64,000 nt of DNA from Patiria pectinifera (Eukaryota > Echinodermata > Asteroidea > Valvatida > Asterinidae), in assembly GCA_029964075.1 (NCBI GenBank), contig CM057130.1:496001-560000 (forward strand), in the 5' to 3' direction. The number at the start of each line of letters is the position of its first letter. Position 1 is the first letter of the stretch. A program made the translations under genes and the position numbers. Positions 1-12,300 of the stretch are shown in pieces. The notes below the pieces were generated by a model. It was given only the letters and a program-made list of their open reading frames with translations, was not told the origin of the DNA and did no database searches.

Positions 1-283
1 CAATGATGAGGGGTTAATAGTAATAAAAAAAAATTATTGTAGAGCTTTTTAAAGGTGTTTCAACGTGCTCTCTACTGTGTGAATAAGTATGTTTTTAACT
101 GGGTTTTGAATGCGTTTACCGAGGGTGAGTCTTAGATATGCAGGGGGAGCGTGTTCCAGAGTGTGGGTACAGCCCTGGCAAATGCCTGCTGACCATAACG
201 AGTGTTGGTACTTGGGTAAGTGGAAGGGTTAGCTGTTGGGACACAATTACAAGAAAAGGTTCATACAGCAATTGTCTGACTAG

Positions 284-365
284 GTGCCCCTTGTTGATAT
301 GCTGCTGGATGCAGAGAAGAATGAGGGCGAGAAGCTAGCAACCAACCGCTTCCGCCGTGTCATGG
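284..365 (+). CDS. INTS10: INTS10 exon (first in window)
   Basis: The exon reads [11 protein letters not shown]... and ends CGC CGT GTC ATG G before gtgagt. It matches the vertebrate GVGLGEALLEAE stretch. The trailing G joins TT of the next exon to give V-CEVLPI. The acceptor must be the AG at 282-283, because an in-frame TAG at 281-283 closes the frame just upstream. Confidence 0.75.
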
Positions 366-3300
366 GTGAGTAGTGCTTCGTCAATGCCAAATTCATTGTT
401 AACTCTTTCAGTGCCAAAGTCGTACATGTACGAGGTATATTTGTTAGTTCGACAGTGCCAACCTCGTACATGTACGAGGTTATGTTCAAACTTAAAATCG
501 CCAAATCTCGTACATGTACGAGGTAGAGTAAGCATGTATTCACAAGGGGGCGCTCTCTCTCTTTCTAATAATATCATTTTCATTCAGGTACGACCTGTAT
601 TTCTTTGTTTCATTCGAGTTCTTGCGAGAGGGCGCAGCACTGACACTGTCCAGTGCTACACTGCATGTTCAACGTGAGGGCATCATGCACAAACCACACA
701 TGTTGGCATTTTGCCAGACCTTAATCATGGCTGTGATTGGTCATAACATAATTGGGGCGGGGCTTACATCTTTTTATTGACTAAAGTGCAAAAGATAAAG
801 TCTAATTTAGTCGAGTTGACACCAAAGAAACCAATAGCAATGCCTCTATTTATGGTCTCAAATGTAGCTTTTGACTTTACCAAAGACACAAATGCAAGAT
901 GCTTATTTGTACCATCCACAGTTTGCGAAGTTCTCCCCATAATCTGTGCCAGCAAGAAAGTCAACTGCCAGCCTAAGCAGTACCACAAGTGGCTGCAGAA
1001 ATCCGTGGAGTTTTACACGAATTACGCCACCCAGCCCGCCTGGAAGCAAGCCGATCAGAAGGGGGCCAAGGGGCCTGTTACTCCCCTAATGTCCCCCCAG
1101 GCAGGCAAGGGGCAAGGCTTTGGGTTTGGGGAGCTGACTCATCCATGGGAGAGGCTGCATCAACTACTGGTGATGATTGCTGAGAAGTGTGGATGGGACG
1201 CAAAGTTTGTGCCTGATGAGGAAAGGTGAAATCTTACGTTCCAATTCCTGTTGAAAACAGGAATACAAATTTGACTATAAAATTTGCCATTAATACATTC
1301 ATTGAACCATTACTCCGTGAGTTGAAATGTTGGCCTGTTGGTCAGACATTCCAGTACCCTCCACACGGAGTGCATTGGAAGGTGTTCATTTACTTATCTG
1401 ACCGTTTCAATCCGTGGCATGTGCATCGTCTTTAAGGAAATATTTTTGTTTTTTTATCAGGACAGAGTAGAGCAAAGGGAATTGATAACTGAGAAAACTG
1501 ACTTGATTTGTGTTTCTGTCCAGAAATATTTTGACTAATTTACTCTCCATGGGAGCAACATTTGCAGTTGATAGTGGCTAAACTCATATCAGCATTCTGA
1601 GCCACTCGAACACCCTATGTCTCTGTTAACTTCTCATAGCTGTCAACCTGTCAAATAACATCATTGGTTTGACTAATCTTCAGGCCAGTCACAGTGAACT
1701 GGCAACACACAGCATCAATGCGCATAACAGTCGGGCTAAAGCCACTGATGATGCAACTCAAGGGGCTAGCTCTTGAAACCCTCTCTCTCTGTAATCTTTA
1801 AGATGCAAGCATAGATGTCAGTGATCACTCTAGTTACTCTTCTAAAAAGGTCATCATTCTTTAATCGGCAGAGTCCATCATTTGCAGCTATCTGAAAAGT
1901 AACTGGCGTAATTATTGTTGAAAAACATACTTGGTTGAAAGATAGTAAGCGGACTAAACTCCCTGAGAAATTATTCTTTCTGGCAAGCTGTCATTTTGAA
2001 GAAATCAACAAAAGAAGGCCTGTAGGAAATTCAAATTAGTAGTTCGTTTTGTTATTTGGCGAAACGCGCGCAAGCGTCGGCACGACGCACATGCGCGCGC
2101 GATTGCTATAATTCGCCGGATCAGTGCGCGACATCGCGTAGCTGCAATCGGCTCAGTGAGAACGTGTCTCGGATGCTGAATTCAGGCCCAATTCAAAACA
2201 TGATTCAGCAACTTTTGATTTGAAATCGAGATCCTAGAATGTTGTTTTTCTTTAAATATACAGCTAAAGCTGAGCTGAAACTTCATCAGGTTAGTTGTTC
2301 AGCACCCTTCTTTAGATTTTGAGCACTTTTGTTGCTTCAAACGAACAAAATGCACAAATTACAAATGATGGACTATACCTTTAATCGGCAGGCCTTTTAC
2401 AGTAAACTGGCTGCATATCAATGAGCATTACAGCCGGGCCAAGACGAGCGAAGCTGCTAACATCAGAAAGCCTGTCTTCTACTCAACGATGGTCTTGTTT
2501 CTTCAGGCTGTCCATGGCTTCATGAGTGCCATTGATCCTGAACAGTTTACAGGTGAATTGAAAATATATTCCAAACCAAATGAGAATAGAGCTTTCTTTT
2601 GAAAGAGACACCACTCAGTTGCTCGGACTGGATACCAGACTAGAACATTGTCTGCCATTCATCAATATGAAGTCTGTGTTTATAACCCATAAGAAAGAAC
2701 TTAATCTTAGATTATATAGAAGTGGAAATCAATCTGGAATTGGTCCGTTTCCCTGATTGTCAATGCTTTCCTCTGGGGGGCTAGTCAAAACTTTGAATAA
2801 AATTGTACCTGCCCTGACATTAACAATCTTTAAGAAGTTCTTATTTGTTGATTCTTGAAATCCAGGCTCAAGCCCCAGCTCGTCCCATCAGCCATTGCTG
2901 GTCCTTCTGGAAGACCTAGAATGTAAGCGCAGAGTCAAGAAACATCACAAGCATGCTCATAAAAAGAGAAAATTAGACGGCGGAGAAAAAGAGGTAAGTG
3001 TTTTATTTCAGCCGTGCTGTGTTGCATTTATAGAGCCTATACATTCAAACATCAATTTGCTGTGCACACGTCCATTTACCCAAGTTCAGTGGAATCTGTG
3101 CACAAGTACCCCCTCAATGGTTTGAAAGGGAGAGTTGGGGGAGACCACTGGGAGAGACATCTGAACCCATGGCCGATTAGTGTTGTGCCAGATATTTGAG
3201 TGGAGTGCCGTGGCCTTGTGTTAAGGGCATTGGATTCGTAGTCTGTGGGTAAAGCTGCAGGTTGTGGGTTCGAGTCCAGCCTGGGGTCATGGTGCGTGTG

Positions 3301-6300
3301 CCCTTGGGCAAGGCACTTTGTCACTCATTGCTTCACTCCACCCAGGAGTAAATGGGTACCTGTGAGGGCAGAGATGGTTATTGTGATTGAATTAGCTTCC
3401 TTGCGCCTAACAGGCTGCATGGAGCTGTATTCTCCCCAGGGAGCTGAGATGGTATTTGGAATGTTTCATGGGCCCAATGAGCAGGGGTAATAATGATGTA
3501 GCGCCTTGAGCACCAGTCCTGGTGGATACGTGCGCTTTATAAAATACCCACTATTATTATTATTATTGTTGTTATTATTATTGAATATTTGAATATTTGG
3601 ATTGAAATATTCAGAGGTGAAATTCAATCAAATAAATAGGGGGAAAAGTTAAATTTTGTCTAACAACATTGAATTCTGAAAGCTTATTTCAACTTGTTGC
3701 CAGACTCTTAAAGGCAGCTGGTGTATATGCTCAACAATAAAACATAGAATCCATCCCAGAATATGGAAATAGATTTTTGACGATTAAAATTCATGCATTC
3801 TTTTTAATGATACTGGTATATTGATGCAAATTGTGATGTAATAAACTATGATGAAGTCTCCATGGCATAACGGAATATTCAAATGTTTTGATTGAATGGA
3901 AGGTCAAATATTCAGTCATGGCCAATGGCGCTTGATGCTCAAGCAAAGACGCTGCAGATTTCTGCACATTCAGAATAAAATAAGCTGTGCATGCCTACCA
4001 TGGCTCCCATGGCCTCCCTGAGGATCTACCAGTTACACAAATAAACAAAAAAACCTTCAAAGAAAATACTAAAACAAACAAGCATACAAAGAAAAAAGCC
4101 AACAGATCTACAGATGGCGCAACAGACAGACAACTGGTCGAATCAATGGACAAACAACTGAAAAAAAGCAAACCCATTACGACTCATGGAGAAGGACTGC
4201 ACATCATAAAAATGTAGAAATAGACACATGACAGTCATACTAAAATGTCATTGGTGTGTTTAAAAAAATTAGCAGTGATTTGAAAATTTGCTTGGGTTTT
4301 TCTTCCAAGACCTTGAGGTAAGGTTTCTTTAGTATAAGTTTGTGCAGTTGTACAAGAGCATTTAAGAATACATCTTCTATTATTGCCATAGTGAGGGACA
4401 CTGCACTAACTTCAAGTGTTTATTGTGGACTTTGAGGCAGGTTTTACCTCTAAATGTGATATTGACTCTTAGTTTATGCATTTGTCATTTTGCTAGAATA
4501 TAGATTGGTAGTTTGCTACTCTGTGCTTGTTGCCCTAGCAAGGAAATTTCCTCCACCCCCCCCCTACTGCCAATATTTTTTTAACAAAATGAAGTAGTCT
4601 TATCTACATCTCATGATGTTAATACAAGACTACAAGGCAATTTACTGCATCTATCTGTATTGTTAGAAGAAAGTCTGGCCATTTTTTTGCCGTCTTAATT
4701 TTTAATGAAAATAAGACAGTGGAAAAGGCCCCCTTCAGCAAATGTTTACATGATTGCCGCTGGTTTTCATCCATATTGTTTACAAGATTCTGTAGAAAGC
4801 GTCTGTATTGTTTGAATGGCAGTGAGAGTAAAACAAGGAAAAGACAATAGGACACTTTTTCATCTACCAGCGATGTTGTTACAACAGAGGGAGGCAGTGT
4901 GTTCACCGTCGTTCAGTTATTGTCACAATACACTGAGGTAGTTTGCCATTTTGGTCTTCTGAAATCGTTTGTGGGTTTTCTATTGTTGCAGACAGGATAT
5001 TAATTTTTCTTTTAGAGAAATTTCCAATTTTTACAGTTAACCTTTAAAGGTCAGAAAAAAAGGCTTCCTTTCATCAAATTGTTGAATGCTTGCAGAAAGT
5101 TTTCATCCATATTATTACAATATTCCGTAGCAAGGTTCTGTATTGTTCATGTGGCAATAAAAGTGTAGCGAGGAAAATTGTCCAAACTGCCAATATTTAT
5201 CGATGACAATGGAGCACTTTTCATACCACAGAGCAAGGAAACGTGTTCACGGTTGTTCAGTTATTGTCACAATACACTGAGGCAGTTTTCCATCTCGGTC
5301 TGCTGAATCGTTAATAGGCCCCTATTGTTGCAGACAGGAAATTAACTTTCCAGTGGGATTCCCAATTTTTACAATCGATCTCAGCGTATATTGGTGACTT
5401 GTTTATTCTTTGAAGCCCCATCGCTCGTTGCCTACCCACAGATATACATATTGACTAAATTGGTGCTGTCTTCATTTCATCATTTGACTGCTCAGAATTC
5501 AGTCGTGTCACAGACTGTCTTCAACACCATGTACAACTGTAGCATGTCTGCTTGGTGGTTTCTTAAAGTACTTGGCTGCTAAATTGTGATCATCATTGAC
5601 TGAAAGGCTTTGGATCACATCACAGGCTTTCTTCCGCTGATGCTGTTGTCAAGGACTGTTGTTCAGATCCCTTAGGAGCGTGATCCATCTTGAGACCAGG
5701 AGATAGTTGCTCCATCTTTCTGCATCCTTGCTCCTTCATGATACAAATCTTTGGATCTTTGTATGTTATCTTGGGTTTATTACTGGATAATAAGAACTGC
5801 TTCATTTACATACAGTGTTTGGTCTTCAGCTTTTTATTTGACGCTGATATGTTTGAGTAAAATTGAACAAATGACTTTAGTCCACAGAACGTCATGTAAA
5901 TTGAAGTTGATTGAGAAACTTGTATGTTAATTCAATTGCGTTGATGATAAACAGCCTGAACACGATGGCCTTAAATGAAGCACAGAACATCAAACCAGCC
6001 ATCTTAATTGTCATCATTGGCTGCCTTGGTGTAAATGCCATTTGCAAACCAGGTTGGAAAGAACATGGCTCATCTTGCTACAAGCTCACAGCTAATCACA
6101 CAGACTGGGAGAATGCAAACACATACTGCCAAGGGCTTGGTGGCATGCTGTTGGTTATTGAGTCAGAGGAAGAGAATGAATTCATTGCTGAAGAAATGAG
6201 AAATTTAAGCATCGTCCGGGCCTGGCTTGGCTGTAATGATGTAAGCATGGAGGGCACATGGGTGTGTTATCCTGAAGGTGTCAAGAGAATGCAGTATGCC

Positions 6301-9300
6301 AACTGGGCAGAGGGACAACCAAGCAACTGGAAGGGCCAGGATTGTGCAACAATAGATAATGAGAAGCAACACAAGTGGAATGACAAAGATTGCAAGAAAG
6401 ACTTGTACACCATATGTGAGACAAGCAGCAGAGTCTCTGCCATGTCCTGCTACATTCTGGGTCCTGATGGCCGCATGCAAGCCTAAACCTGGACCAAGCA
6501 TGCATCTGAACATCACGCAAAGAAGGAGGGTAAAAAGACAACTAAGCAACTATGCTGGTTGTGCAGCAATATGTAGAGGTATCAATTGGTGTGGCAAGTG
6601 GAATGACAAAAGTTGCAAGAAAGACTTGTACACCATATCAGACGTGCAGCAGAGTCTCTGTCATGTCCTGCTACCGTACATGTACATTCTGGGTCCTGAT
6701 TGCCTCCTTCAACACTAAACCGCACCCAAGCCTGCATCTGAACAACATGCATTTTCACCATAAACATTATAACAGACATCTGCATGTAGTACAAACGCTT
6801 TATGTGAATGGTGAGTCTGGATTTTAATCAGCAGGAAAAGGTGACTGCCAAGCTTCATCTCTGTGATTGCCATATCCATACACCTTGTCATCTAATCTTT
6901 GTCATTGTCACCATCCGCATCTTTAAATCACTTTACAACGTGGACTTATATGGCTGACAATGTCTAACCCATTATTTAAATTTTGTAAAATGGAGAAGTC
7001 AACAAATATGCTAGATTGTAAACTTTGCATGCAGACTCTATAGGACTGTGGCTTGTGAATTGTGTACATGTACATCATTCAGGCTGAGTGACTTTAGGCA
7101 AGTTCTGTATTTAAAGTGTCTCTACCGGCTGATGTTTGAGTAATATTTGAATATATGCGATTTAAACTTAGATTTCAGCAAATATCTATTGGATCATGAA
7201 ACTTGGATCGAGAAACTTTACGCATAGGACTGTGGACTGTGAACTGTCTTGTGGTGAATTACTCATGCCATGATATGTGACCTCTGACAATTTTGCAAAC
7301 TTTAGTCTGGAACTAGTTGATGTTTGAGGTACTGTTTATTTGAAATTGTGATGAGTTTCAACATGTCAGTAGATTAAATGTGTAATGAAGCAAGATGAAA
7401 TTTAAAAGTTGCTGGTTTTCCATAAATCGGGCAAGCACTGTTCAGGGGTGTGAAATCTCAGCTTTTTTTGTTTTGGATTTCAGCTTTTTTCCCTCACTTG
7501 CTGTGTACAAAAGTATAGGAGATTTCCAAAATTCAGCTTTTTTACACCCTTTTCAGCTGTTTTCAGCTATTTTATCAGTGGTCACTCACACCCCTGACTG
7601 TTTCACATCTGCAGTGCATGCCTTTAGCTTCAACAGGTGTTTCTGTAGCCACAAGAGCTTGCTTTAAAAATATAACAAGTTTTCAGCTTTTAAATTGCTT
7701 GTATTGTTAAGAGAATGTGATGAAGTTTGTTTGAAGTATATTTCATACTTGTACATACATGTAAGATGTGAGACCGAAGTTGTTGCAACTTCATGCTGTT
7801 GCTACACTTGAACTTGTTCATTTTTTAAAGAGAACGTTGAGCTTTTGACACAGTTGACCTCTTAGTATTTTTAAACAGTTGACAAACCTTTCGCAAATGG
7901 TTGCTTAAAACTAAGTGATGCTCATGTTGTCATTTCAATATGATAAGGCCAAAAAATAAATACCGGTATTTCTGCTTCTGATTACACGCCTTTCAAAAAT
8001 AGGGTCTGTCGGTCGGATTTTTTTTTTTTTGGCCGATTTCTTTTATGCTGATTGAATGGGGTATTCAATTACATGCAAAGTTTTAGCCTGAACTATTTCC
8101 ATTGCACTACAAAAGCTACATATATGTATACAAAAAATGGCCACAAGAAGTGAACAAAACCTACCTTAATTATTGTCAATATATTTACATTGGATAATTC
8201 TTCAAAAATAGTGGAAAATTGAGGTTGTGCGCACCATATGCACAACGCTAGTCAAGACGGGGAAACTGGCCAAAACTCCCGCGAGATGCACTGTGTGCAT
8301 GTGGCGGCTGCTGGTGACAAACCTCGTTTTTACAGTAGAAAATTTCGTGGAAACACACTGCATAGCATCACTCCAAATACGAGCAGTGCGATCTCAAAAT
8401 GAACTATTGAACACGGAAAATACATACACAGACAAGAAAGATCAAGTTCTATGAATTAACTTGCAAACAAAATTGGAGCATGTTTGCTTTTCATTTTCAG
8501 CAGAGAGAGAGAAAAAAAAAAGGCTGATGTCAATGTTTGCTTACAAGTTCCCGCTCCCTTTTTAATTAATTAAAACAAATTTATTGCCTTCTAAGGATAT
8601 GAAACATATAAATCTTTAATATATGGTATTATTTTGATCACAGTCATTAACTATGTTTTGTCAGTAGCAAGTGTGCTGATTTTGTGAGGAATAAATGTCA
8701 TTTTGTGTATTTGTAGATGCTGCATCACATATCACATATAATAGATAACTGTATCTACACGGTAGAATGCTTGCTGCAGCTTTAAAAACAATGTCTTAAT
8801 TTAATTTATTTCATGAATTGACTACCACTGAGCATGAAAAACAATATGCAAGGGGTACTTGGTTTGTTAAATAAGATTATTAGAATCAAATTGAAGTTGT
8901 GTTTCTCCTTTGTTTTGGAAGTAAATGAGTAACTTTCATTTCAACAGAAAATAGCAGAAAGTGTCCAAGGCCCTGACCCATTGTTGTCCTGTTGCAAGTG
9001 AATAAGGCCATGTACAGGTATGCCTTCCAACAATTGGCAGTACGAGCGTAAATACTGCAGCCCAGCTTGTTACAGATTGTCAGTTGATATTGAAATGCAA
9101 GCAGAATGCCCTGCAAGCAAGCAATTTCCACTTGGATGGCCCCAGACTTTTTACAAACACAGTGTGGTGTCTAGGTAAGTTCTACTATAAACATTTTTAT
9201 TTGAAAAACAAAGCAGCTAAGCATGGGCACATGACACAAAATGGCACTGAAAATGAAAAATAGTAATTTGTTTTTTTTGCTTGCATATTTCACCATCAGG

Positions 9301-12300
9301 ATGCAAATGCTTTCAGCAGGATGTAAAAATTTCATTCAGGAAGATTTATTGATTTTCCTCTTTTCATAGAAAAAAATACACAACTATTTGATTGATTGCT
9401 CTATAGTGTCACAAATTTGTATTCTAATGGGTGTTTTGTTTTCATCGTCATCCGTCTTTAGTAATTTTCACCAACTTCCTCAGTGATGAAGTTATTTAAC
9501 TATACATGGTGTTCTTCAATCCAGTGATCTTACAAGACCATTTGGCAATCATTCTATGTGTAATAGTGCATGGTGGTTTGCCTCTACCTTTCTTACCATT
9601 GGAGGAAAAGTTTCCCAACTGACATTTTGATTGTATATTGGGAGGCAGTTTTCATCTACATTGTGTTGGTTTTCTTACAAACTGAGAGGGAAGGTTTTCT
9701 CCATCAGTCTGTTTTGCTAGGATATATCTCAGCAGTGTACAACTCTTTATCCTTGTTGCCATAGGTAGCAACAACATTGCGCCCACTGCCAGTATTGCTT
9801 GTACATAGTGAATTAGTTTTCATCTGCATCCAACAATGTTGTTACAAGATAACAAGGCAGATTTACTTCATTTATCTGTGTTTTTAGGGGAGTGTCTGGC
9901 CATTTTTGGCCATCTATGTATAATTGTTAAGAAAAGGTTTGAAAAGAGCCAAATTTAGCAAATTTTTACACGTAGATGCTTTGAGGTAGTTTCATCAATA
10001 TTGTTACAAAATTTCGTAGAAAGGGTCTGTATTATTTGTATGGCAGTAAGAGTACCGGTATACATGTAACAAGGAAAATTGCCCCAACTGCCCATATTTC
10101 TTGAAGACAATAGGGCACTTTTTCATCTACCAGTGATATTGTTACAACAGAGGGAGGCAGCGTGTTCACCGTCGTTCAGTTATTGTCACAATACACTGAA
10201 GCAGCTTGCCATCTCAGTCTTCTGAAATCGTTTATGGGTCCTCTATTGTTGCAGACAGGATATTAAATGAAGAAAATATAAACTTAATAATAATAATAAT
10301 AATAGTGGATATTTTATAAAGCGCACGTATCCACCAGGACTGGTGCTCAAGGCGCTACATCATTATTACCCCTGCTCATTGGGCACATGAAACATTCCAA
10401 ATACCATCTCGGCTCCCTGGGGAGTATACAGCTCCATGCAGCCTGTTAGGCGCAAGGAAGCTAATTCAATCACAATGACCATCTCTACCCTCACAGGTAC
10501 CCATTTACTCCTGGGTGGAGAGAAGCAATGAGTGACAAAGTGCCTTGCCCAAGGGCACACGCACCATGACCCCGCCAGGTTTTGAACCCACAACCTGCAG
10601 CTTTACCCGCAGACCACGAGTCAGTGCCCTTAACCACGAGGCCACAGTACTCCACAGACTGTCTTCAACACCAATAATGCGTAATTAGTAATAATGTGTA
10701 ATTATAAAGTGCACTTATCCTCCATTATTGGTGCTCAAGGCCGTACATAATTATCGCCTGTTTTTATTATAATTATCATTATCAAGGCACTACATCATGT
10801 CAGTGTGTATATTGATGACTGTTCCTTGAAGCCCCATCACTTGTTGCCTACCCACAGTGCATATTAACTAAATTGGTGCTGTCCTCATGTCATCATTTGA
10901 CTGCTTAGAATTCAGTCGTGTCACAGACTGTCTTCAACACCATGTACAACTGTAGCATGTTTGCTTGGTGATTTCTTTAATACTTGGCTGCTAAATTGTT
11001 ATCATTGACTGAAAAGCTTTGGATCCCATCACATGCTTTCTTGCCCTGATGCTGTTGTCAAGGACTGTTGATCAGATCTCTGAGGAGCCTGATCCATCTT
11101 AAGGCAAGGAGATAGTTACTGCATCTTCCTGTATCCTTGCTCCTAGAAACCAGTCTTTGCATATATCTTGCATCTTACATATCTTGTGTTTTTTTTACTG
11201 GATAAAGAGAACTGCTACATTCAGTGTATGGTCTTCAGCTGAACAGTGACTATTCCTTTCAACTAAATGGAAGTTGAAGTTGACTGAAAAACTTGTATAC
11301 TTACTTCATTGATGATAAACAGCCTGAATATGATGGCCTTAATTAAACCAAAGAACATCAAACTAGCCATTTTAACTGTCATCATTGGCTGCCTTGGTGT
11401 AAATGCCATTTGCAAACCAGGTTGGATAGAACATGGCTTATCTTGCTACAAGTTCACAGATAATCAGATTAATTGGGAGAATGCCAGCACTTACTGCCAA
11501 GGGCTTGGTGGCATGCTGTTGGTCATTGAGTCAGAGGAAGAGAATGAATTCATCGTTGAAGAAATGAGAAATTCAGGCATGTCCAGCACCTGGCTTGGCT
11601 GTAATGATGCAAGCATGGAGGGCACATGGGTGTGTTATCCTGAAGGTACCAAGAGCATGCAGTATGAGAACTGGGCAGAAGGTCGACCAAATGACTTGAA
11701 TGGCCAGGACTGTGCAGCATTATACAAGTATTCTGAGAGGCATGGCACCTGGGATGACATATCTTGCAATGAGTGGAATGACATCAACACCATATGTGAG
11801 ACAAGCAGCAGAGTCTCTGCCATGTCCTGCTTCACCCTGGGTCCTGATGGCCGCATTCAACCATAAACCTGGACCAAGCCTGCATCTACATACATCAATC
11901 CCCTTCTGTATCCAGACACTGACTCACAACTATGTACAGGTTCTGTTGGTTTTACATCAATTTCAACAGTTTACTTGGAAATATCTCTTCTCTCCTACAC
12001 TTTACACAATGGCCATTCATTTGAATTATACTTTGCCCTGGAGAAACAATGGATGATCCTTCATACATGTTTTAGTGAATGGACAAAAGACTCTTTATTC
12101 CGGATTCTGTCATTTTGGCTGCTCTTGCTCATAACATTCTGACAAAACTGAAACACACAAGAACATTGAGTTGTAATAATAATGGGCAATGAACAGTTCA
12201 GTAGGAACTTTGCTCAAGAATGAAAGCTAAGTGAGAAAACAAAAAACTAACTTCAACAGCGTGGATGTTGTTGTTTCAGCGAAGTTCGGTTTGATGCAAA

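Larger units (their letters stand above)
6719..10283 (+). repeat. Lectin-unit 3' spacer, copy 1
   Basis: This spacer is nearly identical to 23800-27373 and close to 18617-22010; a shorter version is 13638-16930. Short open frames recur at the same place in each unit, but they are small, lack initiation or splice context and sit in repeats. I see no gene here. Confidence 0.7.

Noticed and set aside
420..524. CRISPR-like array
   Set aside because: Three palindromes with irregular spacing in a eukaryotic intron; no conserved repeat-spacer structure and no associated genes.
777..921. Upstream continuation of the open frame of the INTS10 exon at 922
   Set aside because: It lacks similarity to INTS10, the AG at 920-921 gives the correct phase with the previous exon, and the extension would put unrelated residues into the protein.
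6205..6549. 114-codon open frame antisense to CTL1 (and equivalents at 18109, 23286, 13094)
   Set aside because: It is the mirror of a strongly constrained lectin ORF; codon pattern and cysteine conservation belong to the + strand, and the antisense frame has no domain.
8227..8454. 75-codon open frame repeated in four lectin units
   Set aside because: It lies in a dispersed repeat that also occurs, broken and inverted, at 58.8 kb; its conservation reflects recent duplication and does not indicate protein constraint.
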